A stretch of DNA of 64,000 nucleotides from Sepiola atlantica (taxonomy: Eukaryota; Mollusca; Cephalopoda; Sepiida; Sepiolidae), in assembly GCA_963556195.1 (NCBI GenBank), contig OY744525.1:28523769-28587768 (forward strand), read 5' to 3'. Positions 1 to 10,737 of this stretch are shown here, piece by piece; position 1 is the first letter of the stretch, and each line of letters begins with the position of its first letter. The position numbers and the translations under genes were made by a program. The notes under the pieces are model-generated. The model saw only the letters and a list, made by a program, of their open reading frames with translations. It ran no database searches and was not told the DNA's origin.

Positions 1-17
1 TACGTATATAATTGATA

Positions 18-21
<4 letters not shown>

Positions 22-84
<63 letters not shown>

Positions 85-263
85 GGACCGGCGGGACAGT
101 TATAAAAGTGTGTGGGAAGGGGCTCTCCTAAAAAGTGGGGGGGGGGCCCGTTTAAACACATGCATATATAACTTCATTATTGATGACCGTAAAGTGGGGG
201 GGGGCAAGGCAAAAAGTGGGAGGGGCTTGAGCCCCCCCCCCTGCCCCCTGGTGCCGCCGTCGT

Positions 264-306
<43 letters not shown>
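22..306. repeat. (TA)n tracts around a GC-rich repeat segment
   Basis: Long (TA)n runs occupy about 22-82 and 264-306. Between them lies about 180 bp of unusually GC-rich sequence with poly-G runs on one side (near 138-150 and 196-204) and poly-C on the other (near 230-240). The segment begins just after the first TA run, so it looks like an interspersed repeat inserted in, or bounded by, the microsatellite. I cannot assign it to a family. Short open frames here are microsatellite translation and not genes. Confidence 0.6.
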
Positions 307-312
<6 letters not shown>

Positions 313-329
313 TTCGGCATCAAGTCATT

Positions 330-442
330 TATTAGACATGCGTCATTAAATACCACGGAGTTTTCTTTCTTTATGATTGTTGTATGATTATTGACCAAAA
401 AATCATAAAGAAAGAAAACTCCGTGGTATTTAATGACGCATG

Positions 443-449
<7 letters not shown>
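330..449. mobile_element. MITE-like hairpin element with 49-bp perfect arms
   Basis: Arms 330-378 and 401-449 are exact reverse complements over 49 bp, around a 22-nt unique centre (379-400). The element begins ATTAGACATGCGTC after a T and ends in the mirror sequence directly against a long (TA)n run. The size (about 120 bp), lack of coding capacity and TA flanks fit a miniature inverted-repeat (foldback) element in a TA target. The absence of any mismatch implies a recent origin or gene conversion between arms. The autonomous parent is not identifiable here. Confidence 0.75.

Positions 450-502
<53 letters not shown>
449..502. repeat. (TA)n microsatellite
   Basis: Uninterrupted TA dinucleotide run directly downstream of the hairpin element and upstream of the hammerhead-like motif. 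Confidence 0.95.
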
Positions 503-504
<2 letters not shown>

Positions 505-547
505 GAAATGAAAAGGAAAAACCAAAAAGGATGCTTTTTTTATATAT

Positions 548-590
548 TCATCAACGTTTCGTCTTTATTTGTAAGACTTCCTCAGGATGA
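548..590 (-). ncRNA. Hammerhead-ribozyme-like motif, type I
   Basis: On the minus strand a type I hammerhead layout can be drawn. Stem I is UCAUC/GAUGA. The core is CUGAGGA, with G at the variable position 7. Stem II is GUCUU/AAGAC with a 7-nt loop and one bulged A. Then come GAAA, a loopless palindromic stem III (ACGU) and a GUU cleavage triplet. Loopless palindromic stem III elements are known from dimer-acting hammerheads in Penelope-like elements. It sits about 45 bp from a (TA)n tract, so it probably marks the end of a decayed PLE or retrozyme. Cleavage would fall after the base at 553. Activity is not established because of the bulged A. Confidence 0.5.
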
Positions 591-1415
591 TAATTTTAAG
601 AAAAATGTCATGCAAGTACGTGAAAATATTGGGTTGACATGATGGGTTGATGAGAGCAAAAATATAAAGTTAATGGCGCGTTTGTTCTTCTCGTTTGTAT
701 ATTTTAACGATGAGTTTGTATTCTTTCGAAAATTAGCACACTGTAAATGATCTATTCTAACAAAAGTAATTTTGAGTTCATGGAATATATTTTTTCGTCT
801 CCAAATAAAGTCTAATACTGAGTTTATAACTTTATAAGCATAGTCGTTACATTTAAGATAAATGTATGAATCAAGCAAACTACGGGGAAAACGACCTCAC
901 AGCTAGACTAGAAATGAAGTTAGGTTCTGAGTACGAAAGGAGAGGGCATCTATTAGGAGAACTTCATATTTTTTGTACCGCTAACAAAATGGTGGATATT
1001 CATTTGTCACTGGTATTTTCAATGTTACAAAATACAAACTCTATGGATTTTGGCGAGTAATGTTATCTCAGATAATAAAGGTTGTTAATTGTTAATAGCA
1101 CAGCGTTGTGGCTTTGAGTCATGAGTGTGATTGTTTTGATAATTTCAAGTTTGAGACTAAATTTGAAATTGTAAACATTTAATTATTTTTGAAGTATGCC
1201 GATTTGAGAAATGTTTTAAAAAACAATGGTCAAAATTACGCCACCGATCGACAGAGCTTTCTTGTTAATCGAAGTGAACTGATGCCTTTTGCTCTCTTGA
1301 GCTATAAAGACTGGGAATTGTAAAGCAGGCGTGTATTAAAGAAATCTCGACATTATACTGCAACTACATTGTAAGCTATGAAAAAAAAACATTTCTGGCA
1401 CAGCTTGAGCTGGTG
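591..1415. other. No recognisable gene
   Basis: AT-rich sequence. Open frames of up to about 98 codons (582-878 minus, 866-1060 plus) have no motif I recognise. The minus frame runs away from the hammerhead-like motif and may be residual PLE-associated sequence, but no reverse transcriptase or GIY-YIG signature is visible. Confidence 0.5.
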
Positions 1416-1419
1416 CTGT

Positions 1420-1690
1420 TTTGTATTAGTCGGGAATACGTCCTTGACAATCAGTCCGAGAGGGGCTTTGTTGCTATAGGGCCTTGTTCAGTCCTAGGTG
1501 ATTCCCCCACCTAGGCTTTATCTTCTATCTGAGAAAGGCTTAGTTAGTTGCTAATCGCCTAAGGCGCCCCTGATGAGGAATGCTGACGAGGCTGCTCAGA
1601 CATTTTTCGTAAGCCAGAGTGCGCTAGCTTTTCAAAACCCCACCTGACCTTGTGCCTAACCTCCCGCAGAGAAGGTAAATACATATAAAA
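1420..1690 (+). mobile_element. Degenerate SINE copy sharing the U2-SINE body and tail
   Basis: The order of blocks seen in the U2-headed SINEs (22.4, 26.5, 41.1 and 52.3 kb) recurs here on the plus strand: a CCTAGG-rich segment, GGCGCCCCTGATGAG, CAGAGTGCGCTAGC, a CCCCACCTGACC segment, and a TGTGCCTAACCTCC...AGAGAAGGTAAATA tail. The U2-like head is not recognisable. It is therefore an old copy or a relative with another head. The A-rich sequence after 1680 is the expected 3' end. Confidence 0.55.
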
Positions 1691-2744
1691 AAAAGACTTT
1701 TTTTATTTTCGATTCATCGTTTCAAGTTTTCGCGACTAGTAAAAGAACGGGGATAATGTTACAAAGGCCGCGCACCGGAATTGAAACCGAAGTAGAGCGG
1801 ACGACTCTTGGACATGGACTCGCGGTTTACTAGCCAGCATTGCTACTTATTAAGCTACTTTCGTTAGATTGCAGGACTTATTCTTGTAACATGGATTGAT
1901 ACACAGCTAAATAAAAATGGAAATGGAAATACGAGATTTCGATCTAACTCGTGTTCGGGTATAAAAAAAGAAGGCAGCAAATAGACTTACAACTACGATG
2001 GTTTGTGTATTTTCTACGTCGCTTTAACTTGTCGCATTGCGAACGGATACGAGACAATTCGTTGCAATATGGCGGAAGTAAATATGGCGAAAGAAAAGTC
2101 GGTTGGTAAATCAGGAAGAATAAAACGAAGACAACAAAGCGGAAACAATCGCATTAGGGACGGGGGGACGCACTACATTTCTAGAGTTGGCGCACTTCCT
2201 TCATGCTTTTGAACAATCTATCATTTATGGCTGTCTGAATGGAATTTCACCGACCGTTACTTCGAAGTCACTTTTGTTTGTCGTGGTATTTAAACGCGAG
2301 ATAGAATTGTCGGCCGGGTTTTTGTTCAGCGTTTCTGTGTGTTCAGCTTTTAAAAGTGAGTCGGAGCCCGCGAAAATGTGCCACGTCAGGTGGAAGTGAC
2401 AAATCTCCAGCTCGGAAGAGTTGGAATCGTTTTAGAACGGTATGGCATGTTCGAAAGCATCTAAACTGTAAGTGATCTGTTGGAAAAGAACTGGAATAAA
2501 TGGCGTACTCATATTTGTAAAAAGTTGAATAGCAAAAGACAAAGGCACACATTCGTACGTATGCATATGTGTATTCTGATTATTGATAGTAATTGTAAAG
2601 AAATAAAATTGCACTCTTCGTAGTTGGCTCAGTATCAAAAGTGGAAACATGTTACATATAAAGATGTATCCATAGTTTTATAACGCTTAATGTAACGAAT
2701 CGTATCGTAATGTTTAACAAGGCAATGGAGTAGTGCTGACATAT
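1691..2744. other. No recognisable gene; possible old LTR or promoter-like stretch
   Basis: Mixed-composition sequence without a convincing coding frame. A TATTTAAA box near 2287 followed by GC-richer sequence is reminiscent of an LTR or a promoter. I see no primer-binding site, polypurine tract or paired LTR. Segment 1755-1860 read on the minus strand contains a weak tRNA B-box-like GGTTTCAATTC. Confidence 0.35.
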
Positions 2745-2950
2745 CTGATACCGCTCGGATTACTCTTTCCCTCTTTGACAGAGTACATAAATGACTTCAA
2801 AATCTAGTGGACGATGGTCTATTCCCATCACTGAACCATCTATCACACAGAAGAGATGCTTCTAGCATATCTCTTTATGTTCATGGTAGGTGCTCGACTG
2901 AGCTCTAATCCCTTTCACAGAAACATCTCGTCCCACAGCAAATAACTTTC

Positions 2951-2982
<32 letters not shown>

Positions 2983-3280
2983 GTACCAGAATCAAAACGA
3001 AACTTCCATGAACAAAGTTTATTTCCTAGATCTTCCTATCTGTAGAACAAGATGCCACAAGTCTGCTTCCAAAACGACTGCAGATAGTCGTCTTCAAGTA
3101 TAATGTAAACAAATATTTGTCAAGCCCTCTATTAGAAAATCAAGTCCTCTTAAGTAATCCTCTGCCGATCCCAGAAACTTTTTCCAATCATCTCGTTACA
3201 GCGATGAACGTCCAACCAACAATTTTTCTAACCTTTATCCCCGAGTGTCCCCCTTATATTGAAAGAACGTAAATATTTCT
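2745..3280 (+). repeat. Unclassified dispersed repeat 'A', copy 1
   Basis: Order and wording match segments at 21720-22945 and 44050-44290. Shared landmarks are an AGAAGAGAYGYT block, a GTGCTCG...AGCTCYAATC block, a CTGTAGAACA...GACTAC/GACTGC block, and a CCGAGTG/CTCGAGTG terminal block. This copy is the most diverged and has a (CT)n stretch near 2951-2980. No coding capacity or terminal inverted repeats are visible. Confidence 0.5.
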
Positions 3281-3536
3281 AAATACAGTCGTACTCTTAA
3301 CGTAAGAAAACAAAAGCAATCAGCAGCAGCTAAATCGGTCTCTTTTTCTTTCACTATTCATTTTCAATGCCTAAGTTAAAGGTCAAATAAAGATCAAGAT
3401 CAATTTTGACAAAATTACTGTGATACTATAGACTGCCCTCTCTATTTAAGAATATTAGCTAAAAAGTAAATTATGATAGGAAAGTAATGGATTCATTGTG
3501 CTACACAGGCAAGATGACGCCATAAGAAGTTAGCCA

Positions 3537-3926
3537 TTAATAGCAGGAGGAAGGCCTAAAATAGAGATTTCGGAAGGACGTATTTAATACAGGAGGAAAT
3601 AAGTTTAGAGTATCTGAGAAAAGACCGGCTGTATCGAATTTCTGGTAAGAAGTATATGTATTTGGATGGTACTTAATGTTGGGGAGAAATTTCCGAGAGA
3701 CGGGTTCGGAAGAATTGTCTGAGTGGACGACAATGAATAATAACGACGAATGTATTTTGGTATCGTCGGTCGTCGAGGTATTAGATGGCAAAAGGGGATG
3801 ATCGGAGTTAGAGGTTTGCGCGGCGACGACACTGTTTCCACTTGACACCAGGGAGAGCGTCGCCGTTTTGGAGTATCTCCCGTACGATCGACGCTGTAAA
3901 TAATAATAAATATATATATATAACAA
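3537..3926 (-). other. Unassigned 129-codon open frame
   Basis: Non-microsatellite open frame, Ser/Thr-rich and without a domain I recognise. It lies just 3' of the decayed PLE on the same strand, so it could be PLE 3' sequence rather than a gene. An overlapping frame (3605-3946) is also open, which argues against strong coding constraint. I do not propose a function. Confidence 0.15.
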
Positions 3927-3954
3927 TGTCGGATTGTTATTTTCATTGAAAAAG

Positions 3955-4990
3955 AGCGGCCCCGCTCGAAATATTCAGTATTTTGTTGTGTTTTTTAATG
4001 ATTCTCTCTGGGTTGTCTGTTCAACTATAGCTTAATCTTAATGTATTTCTGTTAAATAACCTATGTAATGCATTAGCGGGTGAAAAGTGTTTATAAGTTG
4101 CAAGAATTTCCTACCAATTTTAGTTTTCAACATTAGATTAAAAGGAGGTTGCGTAAACTATATAATTTTCCAGCCTCGATTTCTGGAACTGTTTGTATTT
4201 GCTTCTATATTCTTATCCTCTACGTCAGCATTATGTATCCGCTATTCTTTAGGGTCGTGTTATACATGTTTCTATAATTGTTAAACGCTGTTTCGTCTGA
4301 TAAATTGTAACTTATTCTACTTTCTATGGACTTAGGTATGTGCTTAATTATGGAAGGTAGGCGGTTAGATTATTGATGAACGTATATGAGGTTGGAGTTT
4401 TCCTTCATGAAAGGTTCATACTTGTTAGTTGTTAGATTATATGTAACATAAAGAAAATTGACCTGTTTCGTGTTGCCATTAATTTTAACCTTAAGCCCTA
4501 GTATATTTCTTTCTTTGTCAATTATCTTTCAAATCTTGTCACATTTAGCGCTAGTATATTCTCTAACTACCATTAGACCGTCATCCTTATATATCCCTAT
4601 ATCCTTTATATCTATATTATCATTTTTGGTAATATTTCGTAATACATATAACCTACTAGATAAAATGCCTATGCAGAGGCCAACGAACCGATAGACACAT
4701 CGAAAGATCCGTTTTGCCTAATTTTGCCCATTGTTCACTGTTACTAATGAGAACCGTTTTATAATATCGATATCTTTTTCATTAATATGGTGGAATCTTT
4801 AGCAAATTCAATTGCTTGCTCGAAGATAGCTTTAGTAATAGATGGGTAATATTCCATGATGTCAAATTGAATGAAAGCACATCTACATTTAACATTGATC
4901 CCTGAAAGCAAATTTGTTAATAATCCATTAGTTAAGCTCATGTTTATATTTGATTTTCAGATTAATCCTTTCAAATGTGTAATTAGATAG
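3955..4990 (-). pseudogene. Decayed Penelope-like element RT relic
   Basis: Conceptual minus-strand translation in several frames follows the order of the intact PLE at 12.8-14.9 kb. It has FIQFDIMEYYPSI near 4850-4895, a region equivalent to the YxDD segment near 4570-4600, the 'YEPF...NPIYVHxxSN' block, the 'KTKIGRKFLQLI' block near 4090-4110, and the 'NTLRLSYS' block near 4010-4040. Several in-frame stops and frameshifts separate the pieces. The GIY-YIG domain is not seen, and the N-terminus is missing beyond about 4990. It is a lineage related to, but clearly diverged from, the other PLEs in the window, and non-functional. Confidence 0.75.
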
Positions 4991-5201
4991 TAATCTTGCC
5001 AGCTTTATTTTATTTTACATCCATCCATTCCCAACCGGGATAATACACAGAATAAAGACGATTGTTATTTCTCATATCATTTTTTCTAAAGGTCTCAAGA
5101 AGCTGGTTATCGAGAGAGATCGCAGCTGAAACATGTATGCACATATGTAACCAATAATGTTTGTATGAATAACATTTTATACTATTTATATATATATGTA
5201 T

Positions 5202-5228
5202 ACAGAGAGAGAGAGAGAGAGAGAGAGG
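5202..5228. repeat. (GA)n microsatellite
   Basis: Short GA run following a TATATATG stretch. Confidence 0.9.
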
Positions 5229-5504
5229 GGGATAATAGTATAGAAAAACAGATTAAAGCAACTATATCTTTATTTTCCAGTAAAAGTATTTAATTTTCAC
5301 GGCCATTTCAACCATATTTTGAATTTCCTAGCATATAAAAACGACGAGAGAACATGAAAATATCACAACGAAACTTTTATTAGAAAATTTTATTTGCCAA
5401 CAATTTCTGTATTTATTTCAAGACTAACGCAATACTTAATTTACTTATGAATTTATTCATATTTTTTAACTTGGCTGATAAGATTTTAAAGTGCATCATA
5501 TTTT

Positions 5505-6175
5505 TAAAATTTTATTACGTTTTTTACTTTTTACTTCATAAAAATTAAATTAAAAAATGTTCTTGATATGTTAAAATCTCAATTTTTTAAATTTTATTAC
5601 GTTTTTTACTTTTTACTTGATAAAAATTAAATTAAAAAATGTTCTTGATATGTTAAAATCTCTATTTTTTTAATTTTATTACGTTTTTTACTTTTTACTT
5701 GATAAAAATTAAATTAAAAAATGTTCTTGATGTGTTAAAAATCCCTATTTTTAAAATGTTATTACGTTTTTTACTTTTTACTTGATAAAAATTAAATTAA
5801 AAAATGTTCTTGATATGTTAAAATCTCTATTTTTTAAATTTTATTACGTTTTGTACTTTTTACTTGATAAAAATTAAATTAAAAAATGTTCTTGATGTGT
5901 TAAAATCTCTATTTTTAAATTTTATTACGTTTTTTACTTTTTACTTGATAAAAATTAAATTAAAAAATGTTCTTGATATGTTAAAATTTCTATTTTTTTA
6001 AATTTTATAACGTTTTTTACTTTTTACTTGATAAAAATTAAATGAAATAATGTTCTTGATGTGTTAAAATCTGTATTTTAAAAATTTTATTACGTTTTTA
6101 ACTTTTTACTTGATAAAAATTAAATGAAATAATGTTCTCGATATGTTAAAATTTCTATTTTTTAAATTTTAAGAT
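5505..6175. repeat. 82-bp AT-rich tandem array, about 8 copies
   Basis: The block TTATTACGTTTTTTACTTTT recurs at intervals of 81-83 bp (CG at about 5518, 5600, 5682, 5765, 5847, 5928, 6011 and 6093). Each unit also carries TGATAAAAATTAAAT and TGTTCTTGATRTGTTAAAAT. Later copies have more substitutions. It is an extremely AT-rich minisatellite with a single CpG per unit. Confidence 0.9.
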
Positions 6176-7281
6176 AAGAATTGTATTAATTAGTTAATTG
6201 ATTTTCTATAACTTTTAAATAATAATATTATACTTTATATAGTTTATTTAATATTTAATTTAAATATATTAAAAAAAAATTAGTTTTACTTTTAATCTAT
6301 CTTTATTATATATTTTCTTGTATTCATTCTTTTTCGTATTTATTCATGTTTTCTTATATATTTATATATTTATTTTCTAATTGTATTTTTTATTATTCTG
6401 TAAAATCTATCAAACATCTATGATTTATAATATTATATATGTTTCATATATTATTATTGTCGTTGTTATAACTTGATATTATTATCGTATATATGGTTAT
6501 AATGCCTATAGAATATTACTATTATTGTTATTTTATTCCTGGATTTTGTTAGTTTTCATCTTCTAATCAATTATATATTTTTAAAATGGCTGATTCTCTT
6601 TATCTTAACTTACAAATTATTTTAATATCTCATTGTTATTTTGACCTGTATTTTGTTTTATTTTATTTGAAATATCATATAATTTTGTTGGTAGTAGTAG
6701 TAGTAGTAGTAGTAGTAGTTATAGTGGTAGTGTTAAAAGTAGGATATAATAACTTTATATGCATAAGTGTTTTCTATATTATAAAAACAAAGATAATTAA
6801 AAAAGATAGTAACATTTGATGTTTCATTAGCTTGATTTCTATTAGTGTTGTTTTAATTCTTACAAGTATTGCTTTTAAATAATAAAAAAATTAATAGTTG
6901 TAAATCGTTTTAAAAACAATTGTACGCCAAATATTAGTTGATTTTGAATTCTTGGAACATATATCAATAATGTGCTAATATTATTTGTCTGAACATTTTC
7001 CTCAATAGCTATGTTTGATGTAATGGTTTATACCATTGAGCTGATATAAATACCTGCAATATTGTGAATATTGAAATGCTTGTATTTTGACTTAACCTAT
7101 AATAGTTATAGGTGAGTTATTCTGTTGTACATTTGTACTCTACTCAAGTCAATGAATTTTTACTTTAAATTTATATATAGATATAAATATATAGATAGAT
7201 ATACATATAAATACATACACTCAAATGGAAATAAATACAAAAAAAGTAAAAATAAAAGTAATTAGAAGATGAAAAATGAAT

Positions 7282-7284
<3 letters not shown>
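6176..7284. other. AT-rich sequence without recognisable gene
   Basis: Very AT-rich. A short (GTA)n run lies at about 6690-6732. Open frames are low-complexity. No transposon signature is visible. Confidence 0.5.

Positions 7285-7331
<47 letters not shown>
7285..7331. repeat. (TA)n microsatellite
   Basis: TA run followed by TTAGTTTAGTTTAG, directly preceding a PLE-type terminal block. Confidence 0.95.
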
Positions 7332-7334
<3 letters not shown>

Positions 7335-7384
7335 GTTTAGTTTAGTTTAGTTTATATTTGATTTTCAACGGTCTCAAATCTTAC

Positions 7385-7775
<391 letters not shown>

Positions 7776-8070
7776 ATGGTAATAATCCAGGTGAAAAATA
7801 TCCACAGGGTGGTAATCCAGAGAATTTTAACCGGGTTTATAAAAAGTGCTCAATATCAAAATAGAGCTTTATATATGATAATTTTATTTACACAGACATG
7901 TACAAAATCTGCGACACTGGAATGTCATTTCATTCTCTCCAAATATGATCTGAGGTTAAGATCGGATTCTAACTCTTCCTGATGAGATCTCAGTTTATAG
8001 TAAATGTTGATCGATAACATCGACATGCAGTGTCGCAGATTTTGTACATGTCTGTGTAAATAAAATTATC

Positions 8071-8073
<3 letters not shown>
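7776..8073. mobile_element. 298-bp miniature foldback relative of the PLE-1 element
   Basis: It starts with the same 100-bp block as 10638-10737. It continues through TGATAATTTTATTTACACAG to the GCGACACTGG block, then flips into the inverted terminal block (from CATTCTCTCCAAATATG to AAAATTATCA) and stops at (TA)n. Left and right boundaries are identical to those of the 7.85-kb element, with everything internal missing. It can be read as two severely 5'-truncated PLE copies joined head to head, or as a MITE-like internal-deletion derivative. Confidence 0.75.

Positions 8074-8132
<59 letters not shown>
8072..8132. repeat. (TA)n microsatellite
   Basis: TA run with one TACA interruption, immediately right of the miniature foldback. 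Confidence 0.95.
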
Positions 8133-8135
<3 letters not shown>

Positions 8136-8884
8136 TGAGCATGCTTCGATTGTTAACTAGCTTACTGACTAGGTATATAAATATATAATGGCGTCTGCGA
8201 TGCGCCTTCAGAGAAAGTATGTAAACATTGGTTCAATTTTCTGTATTGAATAACGTCGTTTGTAAACACGATTGAATATTCGAAGCACAAACATGATCAA
8301 ACGGAGGAGAATTACATCATGATTTTTTTTTATGTTTTCCTTTTCAAAATTTATTCTTTGACTCCAACACAGTATTTATGTTTTTTGGTTCACTCCTTTT
8401 GTTCTTCCATAATTCTTTTTTGTGGTAATAATCTTGTTTTCCTCTCACACACGGTTGACCATAACCTAGTGTGCAGTTTGGAAATGTGTCTTATCTGCCT
8501 TGTCGATCTTTCCAAATTGTTTAGGCCCAAACAAATAACCGCCATTTTTATTTGTTCTTTTTCTATGTAGAAATAAAATTTTCTGTTATGGTTTTCGATT
8601 CTGTTTTTCTTCTGAGGTCTAAACTCTTGTAATTGTGTGATTTTGTCTGCTCTGACATCAATTATCTTATAAATCTAGTAAACCAATCGTGCAATGGGGA
8701 AAACAGTTATGTTTACAAAGGGAACATCAGTTTTTGTTGGATGATGGTCTCGTAAATAATAACTGAATGCGACCCGATTGGTTCGGTGTCATTTCTATGG
8801 AGGATAAAATACATTTTTGAAAAGAACAAATATATCATCCATTTCCTTAACTTAACAATGTATGTGAGGTATATTTTAGGTATT

Positions 8885-8889
<5 letters not shown>
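8133..8889. other. No recognisable gene
   Basis: Moderately AT-rich. The 83-codon frame at 8319-8570 is hydrophobic but has no recognisable domain, no homologous copy elsewhere in the window and no regulatory context. Confidence 0.5.

Positions 8890-8942
<53 letters not shown>
8890..8942. repeat. (TA)n microsatellite
   Basis: TA run adjoining the left target-site duplication of the 5S-headed SINE. Confidence 0.95.
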
Positions 8943-8946
<4 letters not shown>

Positions 8947-8954
8947 AATAAGTA

Positions 8955-9246
8955 GGCCATCCGTTCAGTCTAGATAGACTATGGATACCCCTATAAGGGG
9001 CTGGCTGCGCGTGTAATTATGAAGCAAGGGTTGCGCAATCTCTAACAACACCTCTCCTGAGTCGGCACTGCTTGATTCCAATCGCAAGCAGTTCAAGACG
9101 ACTGGAAACAATGCCGAGATAAACAGAGAGCACATACAGCACCTGGCACTCCCAAATGGTCACCCATTTAACACTGGCCAGGCTCGACGTTGCTTAACTT
9201 CGGTGATCTAACGGGAACCGGTGTGTCAACGTGATTTGTACCGTAT
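8955..9246 (-). mobile_element. 5S-rRNA-headed SINE with 12-bp target-site duplication
   Basis: On the minus strand, from about 9235 downward, the sequence follows 5S rRNA. It has GTTCCCGTTAGATCACCGAA, then AAGTTAAGCAACGTCGAGCC (internal box A/IE region), a GGGTGACC block and GGGAGTGCCAGGTGCTGTA. The similarity ends in the 5S 3' region and about 170 bp of unrelated body follows. Identical 12-bp direct repeats AGAAAATAAGTA flank it at 8943-8954 and 9247-9258, showing retrotransposition. It is a SINE or processed 5S pseudogene with a body, not a working 5S gene, because the 5' half is diverged. The internal Pol III control region could have driven transcription. Confidence 0.8.
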
Positions 9247-9255
9247 AGAAAATAA

Positions 9256-9521
9256 GTACAACATTAGTAACGTCGGTTTCCAGTTCGACTTTCAAAACTT
9301 TCGTCAGCTTTTGTATATACTGTTGCGTAAAAACAAGATGCTTTCTCCCGATTTTATTATTTTTATTTTTTTTTAAAATTCTTTTCCCTTTTTCTAAAAA
9401 GACAACGTTTCTCAGATCAAACAGGAGCAACCATCTTGTTTTTTAGCAACAGTATAAACAAAAGCTGATAACAGTTTGGAAGTTTGAACCCCTTCCGAAC
9501 TCGAAACCGACGGTACTGATG
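9256..9521. mobile_element. Imperfect foldback element
   Basis: The left arm (about 9256-9340) is the reverse complement of the right arm (about 9431-9521) with several indels. Shared blocks are CGTCGGTTTC, CAGCTTTTGT, ATACTGTTGC and AAAACAAGATG. It looks like two copies of one short repeat in opposite orientation around an AT-rich spacer. Confidence 0.6.
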
Positions 9522-9569
9522 TACTAATTTTCTGTAAATAAATAAATGAATAAATATTTACGCTCTTAA

Positions 9570-10080
9570 TTTTGAAGTGTCTTCATCAGGCACGTAAGGA
9601 GTTACGCAAATTAAAATTGGTTAATTTATTAAGAAAGTCGATTAAAAGAGTTTATTAGTTTATATTTAATTTTTTATTAAAATCATTTTAGTATACATTC
9701 TCCACCTCATATCGAGCGTGGTTGATGGTAGTTTTGTTTGCTCGAATGAGTAAGGCTTCAATTATGGGGAGGCGCAGGTTGCAATTTGAGACGGCCATTG
9801 TAGCAGTGTTTGTTACTAATATGTTTCTGAAATATCTTTGAAGATTTCATGTTCTTCTACCAGATGTTCTTAAATGGAGCTATAAGGGCAGGGCAGGTGA
9901 CATGTAAGGCGGCGAGAGATACTAGTTTTAGTCATACTAATATATGTATTGTTTTTGAAGGCACATTCTCCCGTTGGGCATTTGAATACATACACAGCAT
10001 TACTAGTTTTTAGTAAATTTTAATTGATGACGTGTCCGCTTAAGGCCGAATGAATGGCGTCGTCTGCATATTACTAATAC
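9570..10080 (-). pseudogene. GIY-YIG endonuclease relic of a third PLE lineage
   Basis: Minus-strand translation (about 10020 down to 9700) gives a GIY-YIG nuclease pattern: AVYVFKCPTGECAFKNNTY, then ISMTKTSISRRLTCHL, where a typical copy reads YIGMT and an Arg-containing helix follows. Further on, in another frame, comes LRLPIIEALLI, carrying the Glu expected of the catalytic site. Several stops and frameshifts make it dead. The first Gly of the YIG-type segment is replaced by Ser. Downstream at about 9575-9600 there is CCTGATGAAGACACTT, the first half of a hammerhead-like core without a recognisable GAAA half. That order, nuclease end followed by a hammerhead relic, is expected for a PLE. 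Confidence 0.6.
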
Positions 10081-10535
10081 CGCTCAGTGTGCGAAAAATA
10101 ATAAACGCACTGGTAAACACACCGGTGCACTATCGCTAGTAAAAACAATAACCAAACAAAAAATCCACGTAACAGCATAGGCGATAAACATTTTCTTTTT
10201 CTCTTTTCTGCTTCTTTTTGCATTTACCTTAAATTACACCTTTTCAAATTTTGACTTTGTTAAATCTATTACAAACGTGTCTCTAATTATACCTCTGATG
10301 ATAAGAATTCAATTCTTTTGAAAACCCATGGTTTTAGGAAGGATAAAAGATTCTCTTGTTTATAACAACTCTAGACGTAATAAATTTTGTATTTTTTAAA
10401 TTTTTATTCTCACTTTTTAATTGTCTATATAATTGCTCTATCTCGTATATCGAGCATCGATTCTTTCATAGCAGGTTATAATTTAGAGGTATACATTATA
10501 TCTTTATTTACCTATTCTCTCTCCCTCCTCTCTTC
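10081..10535. other. No recognisable gene
   Basis: AT-rich, no domain or repeat similarity detected by eye. Confidence 0.45.

Positions 10536-10737
<202 letters not shown>

Noticed and set aside
2280..2400. Host promoter with a TATTTAAA box.
   Set aside because: No coding exon or splice-consistent frame follows, and the same pattern could be an old LTR.
8955..9246. Functional 5S rRNA gene.
   Set aside because: The 5' half diverges from 5S, a non-5S body follows and target-site duplications flank the unit.
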